A stretch of 64,000 bases of DNA from CAZXEJ01 sp964639895 (lineage in GTDB: Bacteria; Desulfobacterota_D; UBA1144; Nemesobacterales; JADFKM01). Below are positions 57,382-64,000 of this stretch, piece by piece. Location of the stretch: positions 26,983 through 90,982 of the forward strand of contig CAZXEJ010000002.1 of assembly GCA_964639895.1 (NCBI GenBank), given 5' to 3'. Positions within the stretch are counted from its first letter, which is position 1, and the number at the start of each line of letters is the position of its first letter. The notes beneath the pieces were generated by a model. It worked only from the letters and a program-made list of their open reading frames with translations, did not search any database and was not told the DNA's origin. The position numbers were made by a program, and so were the translations under genes.

Positions 57382-59308
57382 GGCGCGCCTCCCTCCAGTT
57401 GTACCGATCGTTCTCGGCCGAGATCATCTCCAGAAACTCCCTCACCTTCATAGGCGGCAGGTTCCGCCCGCCCAGTGCCCTGGGGGTGACGGTACCCTCG
57501 GCCGCCTCGCGGTCGCCCACCACGAGAAGATAAGGAACCTTCTGCAGCTGAGCCTCCCTGACCTTGAGTCCGAGCTTCTCGTTCCGGAAGTCCTCCTCCA
57601 CCCGTATGCCCGCCTCCTTGAGCTGCTCGACCACGTCCCGCGCGTGTGGGACGTGGGAATCGGCGATGGTGGCCACCACCACCTGCACGGGACTGAGCCA
57701 GAACGGGAACGCTCCGCCGTAGTGTTCGATCAGTATTCCAAAGAACCTCTCCAGTGAGCCGTAGATGGCCCGGTGGATCATTATCGGCACGTGCCGCGCG
57801 TTGTCGCTGCCGACGTAGCTGAGCTCGAACCGCTCGGGAAGGTTAAAATCTACCTGAATTGTGGAGCACTGCCAAGCTCTACCGAGCACGTCCTTGATCT
57901 TGATGTCTATCTTGGGTCCGTAGAACGCGCCTCCCCCCTCGTCGATACCGTAGGAGAGGCCGCGGCTGCGTAGTGCGGCCTCGAGCGCACGCTGCGCGCG
58001 GTCCCATCCCTCGGGGGAGCCGACGTACTTCTCCGGGCGGGTCGAGACGTATACGTCGAACTGGTCGAACCCGAAACATCTCAGCAGGCGCACGGTGAGA
58101 TCGAGCACGCTGGCGACCTCGTCCTCTATCTGGTCGGGCCGGCAGAATATGTGGGCATCGTCCTGCGTGAACCCCCGTACACGGAGCAACCCGTGCAGCA
58201 CGCCCGAGCGCTCGTGGCGGTAGACGGAGCCCAGCTCGGCCCACCGCAGTGGCAGCTCCCGATAGCTGCGCACGCGGCTCTTGTAGATCATGCAGTGGAA
58301 GGGGCAGTTCATGGGCTTGAGCTGGAAGGTGGAGTGCTCGTACTCCATGGGGGGGAACATGTAGTCGCTGTAGAAGTCCAGATGTCCGCTGCGGCGCCAC
58401 AGCTCGATGTCGGCCACGTGGGGCGTATAGAGCAGGTCGTAGCCCGCCCGGTCGTGCTCTTCACGCCATACGTCCTCAATGATACGCCTTATACGGGCCC
58501 CCTTGGGGTGCCACAACACAAGGCCGGCCCCAACGGCGTCCTGTATGCTGAAGAGATCGAGCTCCTTGCCCACCCGCCTATGGTCGCGCTTCCGCGCCTC
58601 CTCGAGACGGCGCAGGTGGCGCCGCAGCTCCTTTTCGGTGTGGAACGACGTGCCGTAGATGCGCTGCAACATGGGGTTGCTCTCGTCCCCGCGCCAGTAG
58701 GCACCGGCCGTATGGAGCAGCTTGAACGCGCGCACAGCCCCGGTCGAAGGGGCGTGGGGACCACGACACAGGTCGCACCACTTGCCCTGGGTGTAGACGG
58801 TTATCTCTTCCTCCTCGGGTATGGAGTCGATGATCTCGACCTTGTAGGTCTCTCCCTTGCGCTCGAACATCCTCCGGGCCTCTTGCCGGGAAAGCTTCTT
58901 GCGCACGAGCGGCCGGTCCTCGGCCACGATCTCGCGCATCTTCTCCTCTATGCGCTCGAGGTCCTCGGGCGTGAAGCCGCGGGGAAAATCGAAGTCGTAG
59001 TAGAAGCCGTCCTCGACGACGGGCCCTATGGTCACCTTGGCCTCGGGGAAGAGGGATTGTACGGCCTCGGCCATGACGTGAGCGGCGGTGTGGCGGATGA
59101 GATAAAGCCCCCCGGGGGAATCGGGCGCCAGCGGCTCGAGCTCGCAGTCCCCTTCGATCTCGTACCACACGTCAACCGGCTTGCCGTCGACGGCGGCCCC
59201 TACGGCGTTGCGCGCACAGCCCGCCTCTCGCAACACCTCCCCCACGGTCACACCACGCGGGAACCGCATCTCCTCGCCCCCGATCTTCACCACTACTTCG
59301 CTATCCAT
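57356..59308 (-). CDS. thrS: Threonyl-tRNA synthetase
   Basis: Charges tRNA-Thr. The 650 residues contain the full bacterial layout. This comprises the TGS domain (RFPRGVTVGEVLREAG) and the editing/SAD domain with HTAAHVMAEAVQ and CDLCRGPHAPSTG. The class II catalytic core follows: motif 1 region RRIIEDVWREEHDRAGYDLL, motif 2 LRWAELGSVYRHERSGVLHG and motif 3 IHRAIYGSLERFFGILIEHY. The anticodon-binding domain ends the protein. It is the first gene of thrS-infC-rpmI-rplT and is about 45 bases downstream of a tRNA-Val gene on the same strand. Confidence 0.97.
   Translation of the reverse strand: MDSEVVVKIGGEEMRFPRGVTVGEVLREAGCARNAVGAAVDGKPVDVWYEIEGDCELEPLAPDSPGGLYLIRHTAAHVMAEAVQSLFPEAKVTIGPVVEDGFYYDFDFPRGFTPEDLERIEEKMREIVAEDRPLVRKKLSRQEARRMFERKGETYKVEIIDSIPEEEEITVYTQGKWCDLCRGPHAPSTGAVRAFKLLHTAGAYWRGDESNPMLQRIYGTSFHTEKELRRHLRRLEEARKRDHRRVGKELDLFSIQDAVGAGLVLWHPKGARIRRIIEDVWREEHDRAGYDLLYTPHVADIELWRRSGHLDFYSDYMFPPMEYEHSTFQLKPMNCPFHCMIYKSRVRSYRELPLRWAELGSVYRHERSGVLHGLLRVRGFTQDDAHIFCRPDQIEDEVASVLDLTVRLLRCFGFDQFDVYVSTRPEKYVGSPEGWDRAQRALEAALRSRGLSYGIDEGGGAFYGPKIDIKIKDVLGRAWQCSTIQVDFNLPERFELSYVGSDNARHVPIMIHRAIYGSLERFFGILIEHYGGAFPFWLSPVQVVVATIADSHVPHARDVVEQLKEAGIRVEEDFRNEKLGLKVREAQLQKVPYLLVVGDREAAEGTVTPRALGGRNLPPMKVREFLEMISAENDRYNWREARHKEEKAHT
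57388..57396 (-). promoter_or_regulatory. Ribosome-binding site deciding the infC ATA start
   Basis: GGAGGGAGG on the minus strand, inside the last codons of thrS, sits six bases before the ATA at 57381. No ATG, GTG or TTG lies at a fitting distance. Confidence 0.65.
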
Positions 59309-59352
59309 CAGTATCCATCAGATGAAAACAAGCACGTGCGAACGGGTGTCGG

Positions 59353-59427
59353 TGGTGAGCGCGGCAGGATTTGAACCTGCGACCTCTTGCGCGTCAAGCA
59401 AGCGCTCTCCCCCTGAGCTACGCGCTC
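59353..59427 (-). tRNA. tRNA-Val (anticodon GAC)
   Basis: A complete cloverleaf on the minus strand. The 7-bp acceptor GAGCGCG/CGCGCTC is followed by U8-A9 and the D stem GCTC/GAGC. The anticodon stem CTTGC/GCAAG has loop TTGACGC giving anticodon GAC. The T arm is GCAGG-TTCAAAT-CCTGC. Discriminator A and a genome-encoded CCA end the gene at 59353. Confidence 0.95.
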
Positions 59428-59531
59428 ACCCTGGGTTACACTGAATTAAGTATTCTACTGCCGCGTGGGGCGAGATGTCAAGCTACGCCCGCCACTCCCT
59501 CGTCGCGCAAGCTTACACCGAACAAAGTGGG

Positions 59532-59561
59532 TTCCAAACAGCCGTCCACACGTGTTATATT
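59532..59561 (+). promoter_or_regulatory. Possible promoter of purC
   Basis: TTCCAA (59532-59537) and TATATT (59556-59561) with an 18-base spacer. The leader of about 28 bases contains GAAGGGAAG before the ATG at 59597. Confidence 0.4.
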
Positions 59562-59596
59562 AACCTGAACAGACCGCCGAAGGGAAGTGCTCCACC

Positions 59597-60493
59597 ATGT
59601 TGATGTACACGAACATAGAAGGCGCACCCGCTCCCAAGCGGGGCAAGGTGCGCGACATATACGACCTCGGGCGCGAGCTCCTCATAGTGACCACCGACCG
59701 GATCTCGGCCTTCGACGTCATTCTAAACCAGGGTATCCCCTGCAAGGGGACGGTGCTCAACCAGATATCCAGATACTGGTTTGAGAGGACGGCCTCCATC
59801 GTACCCAACCACATGATAACGACCGATGTGGCGGAGTACCCGCCACCCTACAGCGACCACGCCGAACAGCTGCGGGGAAGGAGCATGCTGGTCAAGAAAG
59901 CCGACCCGCTTCCGGTCGAATGTATCGTTCGGGGCTACATAACGGGCTCCGGATGGAAGGAGTACAAGGCCACGGGTTCGGTCTGCGGGGTGGAGCTGCC
60001 CGAGGGATTGGTCGAGAGCCAGCGCCTTCCCGAGCCCATATTCACTCCCTCAACCAAGGCCGAGATAGGTGAGCACGACGAGAACATCACGTTCGAGCAG
60101 ATGGTGTCCATCGTGGGCAAGGAGCTGGCCGAGAGGATGCGCGATGTGAGTCTCGAAATCTACCGCATGGCGGCCCAAGAGGCCCTCGAGAAGGGGATAA
60201 TCATCGCCGACACCAAGTTCGAGTTCGGTATCGATCCAGACGGCGGCGGGCTGATGCTCATCGACGAGCTTCTGACGCCGGACTCGTCCAGATTCTGGCC
60301 CCTTGCGGAATACGAGCCTGGACGGCCGCAGAAGAGCTTCGACAAGCAGTTCGTAAGGGACTACCTTAGCTCCACCGGATGGGACAAGAACCCGCCGCCG
60401 CCCGACCTGCCCGACCACATAGTGGCCAAGACGAGCGAGAAGTACCGTGAGGCGCTGAGCAGGATCACGGGCGAGACGCTCAAGGAGTGCTAA
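59597..60493 (+). CDS. purC: Phosphoribosylaminoimidazole-succinocarboxamide synthase (SAICAR synthase)
   Basis: Joins CAIR and aspartate in purine synthesis. The 298 residues belong to the longer SAICAR synthase type. Motifs are RGKVRDIYDLGRELLIVTTD, RISAFDVILNQGIPCKG, VECIVRGYITGSGWKEY and TPSTKAEIGEHDENITF. The late block is DTKFEFGIDPDGGGLMLIDE, followed by LTPDSSRFWP. It is monocistronic, divergent from tRNA-Val and thrS. Confidence 0.96.
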   Translation: MLMYTNIEGAPAPKRGKVRDIYDLGRELLIVTTDRISAFDVILNQGIPCKGTVLNQISRYWFERTASIVPNHMITTDVAEYPPPYSDHAEQLRGRSMLVKKADPLPVECIVRGYITGSGWKEYKATGSVCGVELPEGLVESQRLPEPIFTPSTKAEIGEHDENITFEQMVSIVGKELAERMRDVSLEIYRMAAQEALEKGIIIADTKFEFGIDPDGGGLMLIDELLTPDSSRFWPLAEYEPGRPQKSFDKQFVRDYLSSTGWDKNPPPPDLPDHIVAKTSEKYREALSRITGETLKEC

Positions 60494-61792
60494 GCCCGCA
60501 CCCGGTGGCAGGCAACCTCCCCGCCCGCGGCTGTGAGGATGCTGCGACGGAGTCTTGCGGAGGCGGGGGACATGAAGGGCGGAAGGCCCTCCGCCCGTCG
60601 GAAGGGCCTGCGGGAACTAGGTGAACTCCGAGAGGAACCCGGCAAAGGGCGAGCCCGGCGAGTGCGCACTCCACGGCGCCGAGCCACCCAACACCCCCGG
60701 AAGGTCGTCTGCCACCACTTGGGACCGTAGCCGTATATCCCGGCCTTCCTATCTCGTTCAATCCCCCGCCCCCCACTGAAGGTTCCGCCACCTCGGCGTG
60801 GGCCGCATATTTCGTCATCGTGGCCCGTGCCCCTACAGTCGAGTCGACGCAGGCGCCCTCCCGCCGGGCAGAGGCGACACCGCGCAACGCTCTCCAACCC
60901 ATCCACGGCTCCCACCCGAAGAAGACTCCCTCCGGGCAACCGCTGCTTCTTCCTCCTGCGGCCTATGCGCGCGCGGTGAATCGACTCCCGCCGGTGCAGG
61001 GGGGCGGAGACGGAACACGCCCCGACGGCTCCCTCCCCACCCGCCACAGCGGCACCCGACGGGGCGACCTCCGGACCACCAACCGTTTCCCGGCAATCGC
61101 GTATTCGTCGCAAAGACCGTAGCTGCAAGGCCTAGCCATCTGCGTGCAGCCGAGACGGCAAGGAAGAGCGAAACCGCTCAATCATCCCGAGGGCACGGCA
61201 CAGTAGAGGGAATCCGGACGATCCCCTCCTACCCCCCTAGGCTCGTGATCTCATCGATACACCCCACTCACAACTCAAACGGCCCCTGGCTCACGGCGGG
61301 GGAGGAATACGCCGCTGTACGTAGCGGGCAGCGGCCTAGGGGGACTACTCGCTCGGAGAGGCGACAGTCCACCAACCCCCCCGCCCGCGCTCACGCCGCA
61401 CGCCGACAGCCGGCTACGAGGAAGCCGTCCCCCCTGAGGGGCGGGCACACTTCTACCACCCATTGCGGGGGTGAGAGAACAACGATGTTCCCACCTGGCA
61501 AGGAGCGAATCCAAAAAGGAGCTCCTTTCGTGGAGCGGAACCCAAGTGCAGCGAGCATCAACCCCCTCGGGGCGTCCGCCCTCGTCAAGGTAGGGCACGG
61601 ACCGAGGCCTTCGCGGAAGCTCCCCGGTCAGGGAGCATCGATCGATGGAAGAGAAAAGGGCAACGAAGTCTTCGGGGTCCAGAGGGTAAGGGTACGGCGT
61701 CCCTGCATATGATGAGGGTGCGGCTGCGGACGTCCCCGCCGGCATGCACGGCTAAGCACGCCTGCACAGGGGAGCCGGCGGTCCTTGCCATG
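60494..61792. other. Long gene-free interval
   Basis: About 1.3 kb between the convergent ends of purC and the LapA-like gene. Frames on both strands are Arg/Pro/Gly-rich and motif-free. The skew changes within it: G-rich on the plus strand near 60535-60690, C-rich from about 60740. No known structural RNA was recognised. Confidence 0.5.
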
Positions 61793-62209
61793 CTACTCCT
61801 TTTTCGCCTCCCCCCCGGCGGGAAGGAAAGGATTCAACGAAGCCGCGTCGGCCGCAGCCTCGCCTTCCCCTTCGCTTCGGGCTTCGTCTCCTTCGGCGGC
61901 GCTTTCTCCCACCTTGAGACGCAGCTCGGCCAGCTCGCTCTCGAGCGCTTTTACCCGGGCCTTGCTCCTTCTCAGCTCGAGCGAGGTTCCCACAGCGTAG
62001 AGGGCACCCCATAGCACGGAGAACACCACGCCCGCTACGAAAGCAAACGCTATGAGGACGACATTGGCCACCAGGTAGGGGCCAACCCTTACGAGTTGAA
62101 GATCGAGACCGAGCGAGAACCGGTGAGTGAAGACGTCCTGGTTCTGCAGCACCAACGTGACGGCCAGTACGAAAAGCACGGCCACGAGCAGTATTCTCAA
62201 GAACTTCAT
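61793..62209 (-). CDS. LapA/DUF1049-like membrane protein
   Basis: A 138-residue inner-membrane protein. There are two N-terminal membrane helices (LRILLVAVLFVLAVTLVLQN and LVANVVLIAFAFVAGVVFSV). A cytoplasmic coiled coil with ELRRSKARVKALESELAELR and an acidic low-complexity tail follow. This matches the lipopolysaccharide-assembly protein A/DUF1049 layout, with the QNQD motif after helix 1. Function in this lineage is inferred only from the family. It overlaps the HIT gene by four bases, as second gene of the pair. Confidence 0.82.
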   Translation of the reverse strand: MKFLRILLVAVLFVLAVTLVLQNQDVFTHRFSLGLDLQLVRVGPYLVANVVLIAFAFVAGVVFSVLWGALYAVGTSLELRRSKARVKALESELAELRLKVGESAAEGDEARSEGEGEAAADAASLNPFLPAGGEAKKE

Positions 62210-62700
62210 GAGGCCCCCTTCAGCGTTGATTTCAATCTCTCCTTGAGCTTATCGTAGGTCTTCTCCAAGTACTCGGGAATCACTCTCACGTCACCGATCA
62301 CGGGCATGAAGTTGTTGTCCCCTTCCCAGCGTGGGACGACGTGGAAGTGGAGGTGATCCTCGATACCAGCCCCGGCGACCCTCCCGATGTTCATCCCTAT
62401 GTTGAATCCGTCGGGACTGAAGACGGCCAGGACGCGGGTGCTCAGGGAGAGCAGGTCCATCAGTTCCGACCGCTCCTCGGCGTTCAGTGATTCGAACTCC
62501 GAGAGGTGGCGGTAGGGCAGCACCAGGAGGTGTCCGTTGTTGTACGGGTAGCGGTTCATTATGATGTAGCACGTACTTCCGCGGTGAAGGATTAGGTTCT
62601 TCCTGTCGTTCCTCTCGCGCGGCTTGTCGCAGAAGATGCATCCGCAGCTCTTCTCCGACTGTATGTAGTCCATTCTCCAGGGCGCCCAAAGTATGTCCAT
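62206..62700 (-). CDS. HIT family hydrolase
   Basis: A nucleotide hydrolase or transferase of the histidine-triad superfamily, 164 residues. It has the start WAPWRMDYI with a Cys pair (CGCIFCDKP), typical of the diadenosine-tetraphosphate-handling subgroup. NGHLLVLPYRHL and GMNIGRVAGAGIEDHLHFHV, with the active-site triad HLHFHVVPRW, follow. The ATG is at 62700. Its stop overlaps the LapA-like gene start by four bases. Confidence 0.93.
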   Translation of the reverse strand: MDILWAPWRMDYIQSEKSCGCIFCDKPRERNDRKNLILHRGSTCYIIMNRYPYNNGHLLVLPYRHLSEFESLNAEERSELMDLLSLSTRVLAVFSPDGFNIGMNIGRVAGAGIEDHLHFHVVPRWEGDNNFMPVIGDVRVIPEYLEKTYDKLKERLKSTLKGAS

Positions 62701-62875
62701 AGCCCAATTATTATATCAATTGCAAGGCAAACTCCAAAAAGACGATGGAACCCACCGACCACAAGCGGCGGGCGGCGACGGACCGCAGGGGGAGCGTGAG
62801 GGTTCGAAACCGTGGAAGAGCCCCCCGGAGAAGTGGAAGGTGAAGAGAGAGGGGCCTGCGACGCGACGCGTGACG

Positions 62876-64000
62876 TCAGTCTTCTTCGACAACGCGCTTC
62901 AGCTGCTCGCCGAACAGGTCACCCAGCGTGACGGTGGTGCCGCCCTGGGATGAGAGGTACGTGTTGAGTTTCTCCCGCTCCTGCTCGGACTCCAACTGGC
63001 GCTTGCTTAGATTGACCCGCTTGCGCGCCCTGTCGAAGCCCATCACCTTGGCCGTTATCTCGTCGCCCACCCCGACAAGCTTGGCCAGGTCACGCACCCT
63101 CTCGGTGGAGAACTCCGAGGCCCGGATGAAGCCGACAACGTCTTCGGGGAGGCGCACAAGCACGCCGGCGTCCATTACCTCGATCACCTCGCCCGTGACC
63201 ACCGAGCGCCGGGGCTCATAGGTATCGAGCGCCTTCTTCCACGGATCCTCGACGAGCTGCTTCATGCCGAGAGCCACCTTCTCCCTCTGGACGTCGACTC
63301 CGAGCACGACGACCTCGATTTCGTCGCCCACGGCCGCAACCGAGGACGGGTCGTCGACGGGCTTCCACGATATGTCGCGCGGCCTCACCAAGCCCACCAC
63401 CTCGGGCGCCACCTCGACGAAGATACCCTTGTCGTTGGCGTTGCGCACCACGCCCTTCACCACCGTGCCGGGGGGATGGGCCTCCTTGAACAGCTCCCAC
63501 GGGCTGGGCTCCAGCTGCTTGAGGCTCAGCGAAAGTCGCCTTCTCTCTTCGTCCACGCTCAGCACGCGTACTTCGAGCACGTCACCCACGGAAACCACTT
63601 CCTTGGGATGGCGGACCTGTCGAGTCCAGGCGAGCTCACTGACGTGGACGAGCCCCTCGAGACCGGGCTCCAGCTCGACGAAGACGCCGAAATCGGTGAC
63701 CGAGACGGCCTTGCCCCTTACGACCGAGCCAGGCGGGTACTTCTCCGAGGCGCCGAGCCAGGGATCGGGCAGCGCCCGCCTTCGGCTCAACGTGATGCGC
63801 ATGTTATCTTCAATGCGTATAACCTCGACGTCGACCTCTTGACCCATTTCCACCGCCTCGCGCGGGTCCTTGAGCCTTCCCCAGGCGAGCTCGCTGAGCG
63901 GCACGTAGCCCTCCATGCCGCCGATGTCGACGAATACGCCCCTGTCGATGATGCCCACCACCGGGCCGCGGTACCTCCTGCCCACCTCGAGCGTCTCGAG
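62876..64000 (-). CDS. rpsA: Ribosomal protein S1 (S1 RNA-binding repeats), N-terminus outside the window
   Basis: The frame is open to the right edge. Four S1 domains are visible in the 374 residues. Each begins near a G-x-V strand and contains the G-(V/I)-F-V core: RGVFVDIGGMEGYVPLSEL, FGVFVELEPGLEGLVHVSEL, KGIFVEVAPEVVGLVRPRDI and AGVLVRLPEDVVGFIRASEF. Regular DPW or SPW motifs separate the repeats, as in S1. The C-terminus is short and acidic (RVVEED). S1 helps 30S subunits bind mRNA. Another S1-domain protein is possible because the N-terminal domains cannot be seen. Confidence 0.85.
   Translation of the reverse strand, partial: LETLEVGRRYRGPVVGIIDRGVFVDIGGMEGYVPLSELAWGRLKDPREAVEMGQEVDVEVIRIEDNMRITLSRRRALPDPWLGASEKYPPGSVVRGKAVSVTDFGVFVELEPGLEGLVHVSELAWTRQVRHPKEVVSVGDVLEVRVLSVDEERRRLSLSLKQLEPSPWELFKEAHPPGTVVKGVVRNANDKGIFVEVAPEVVGLVRPRDISWKPVDDPSSVAAVGDEIEVVVLGVDVQREKVALGMKQLVEDPWKKALDTYEPRRSVVTGEVIEVMDAGVLVRLPEDVVGFIRASEFSTERVRDLAKLVGVGDEITAKVMGFDRARKRVNLSKRQLESEQEREKLNTYLSSQGGTTVTLGDLFGEQLKRVVEED

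Noticed and set aside
60494..61792. RNase P RNA, tmRNA or SRP RNA in a long gap
   Set aside because: None of their conserved core sequences was found on either strand in this or the other long gaps.
62795..62830. tRNA T-arm-like sequence GAGGGTTCGAAACC
   Set aside because: The stem does not close correctly and no acceptor, D or anticodon arms flank it.

Overview
The window is a GC-rich chromosomal segment of a Gram-negative bacterium. It encodes an RND efflux pump with its periplasmic adaptor, SurA-type periplasmic folding factors, lipoproteins with lipoboxes, a Tat-exported subunit and C-terminally anchored surface proteins. Ile ATA and Arg AGG codons are frequent despite the high GC. A large S41 protease resembling the myxobacterial MXAN_5808 type, an F420:NADP oxidoreductase-like gene and an assimilatory APS reductase together suggest a deltaproteobacteria-like lineage (Desulfobacterota, Myxococcota or a related uncultured group). 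This placement is inference. No transposase, integrase, phage gene or CRISPR array was seen.

Layout. 1-2 kb: the tail of an unknown gene and a sigma-54 activator. 2-9.4 kb: sulfate assimilation, with a PiT/CysP-like permease behind an attenuator-like leader, an APS reductase, a siroheme sulfite/nitrite reductase, two hypothetical genes and an ATP sulfurylase fused to a divergent APS kinase domain. 10-17 kb: RND pump and adaptor, then mutS. 17-22.4 kb: a YjbQ protein, the F420 gene, and a proC-yggT-DUF167 operon headed by a membrane protein and yggS. 22.4-28.9 kb: a divergent locus with a GMC oxidoreductase and an FG-GAP/ASPIC lipoprotein on one side. The other side has two parvulin-like lipoproteins, one with a broken Cys/His-rich C-terminal domain, and a Tat-exported gluconate dehydrogenase subunit-3-like protein.

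30.5-37.6 kb is the most novel part. It holds two tandem copies of a two-gene unit (A then B, minus strand). All four proteins are secreted and share one unrecognised Cys-containing domain. The B proteins add a Thr-Pro linker and a Gly-Cys/hydrophobic/Arg C-terminal anchor. The two B genes share an exact 629-bp repeat covering the anchor region and the 3' UTR. 38.6-53.6 kb: a glycine-zipper lipoprotein, a receiver-like protein, the S41 protease, an orphan OppB-type permease, truA, an enoyl-CoA hydratase, a FAH-family protein, and the overlapping chain leuB-mfd-SurA-like lipoprotein-surA. 53.8-64 kb: a GcvH-like protein lacking the lipoyl lysine, an endonuclease III-like glycosylase, thrS-infC-rpmI-rplT (infC apparently starting at ATA), tRNA-Val, purC, a LapA-like protein, a HIT hydrolase and a partial rpsA.

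The genes are separated by unusually long gene-free stretches (0.3-1.6 kb), several of them C-rich on one strand. No known RNA was recognised in these.
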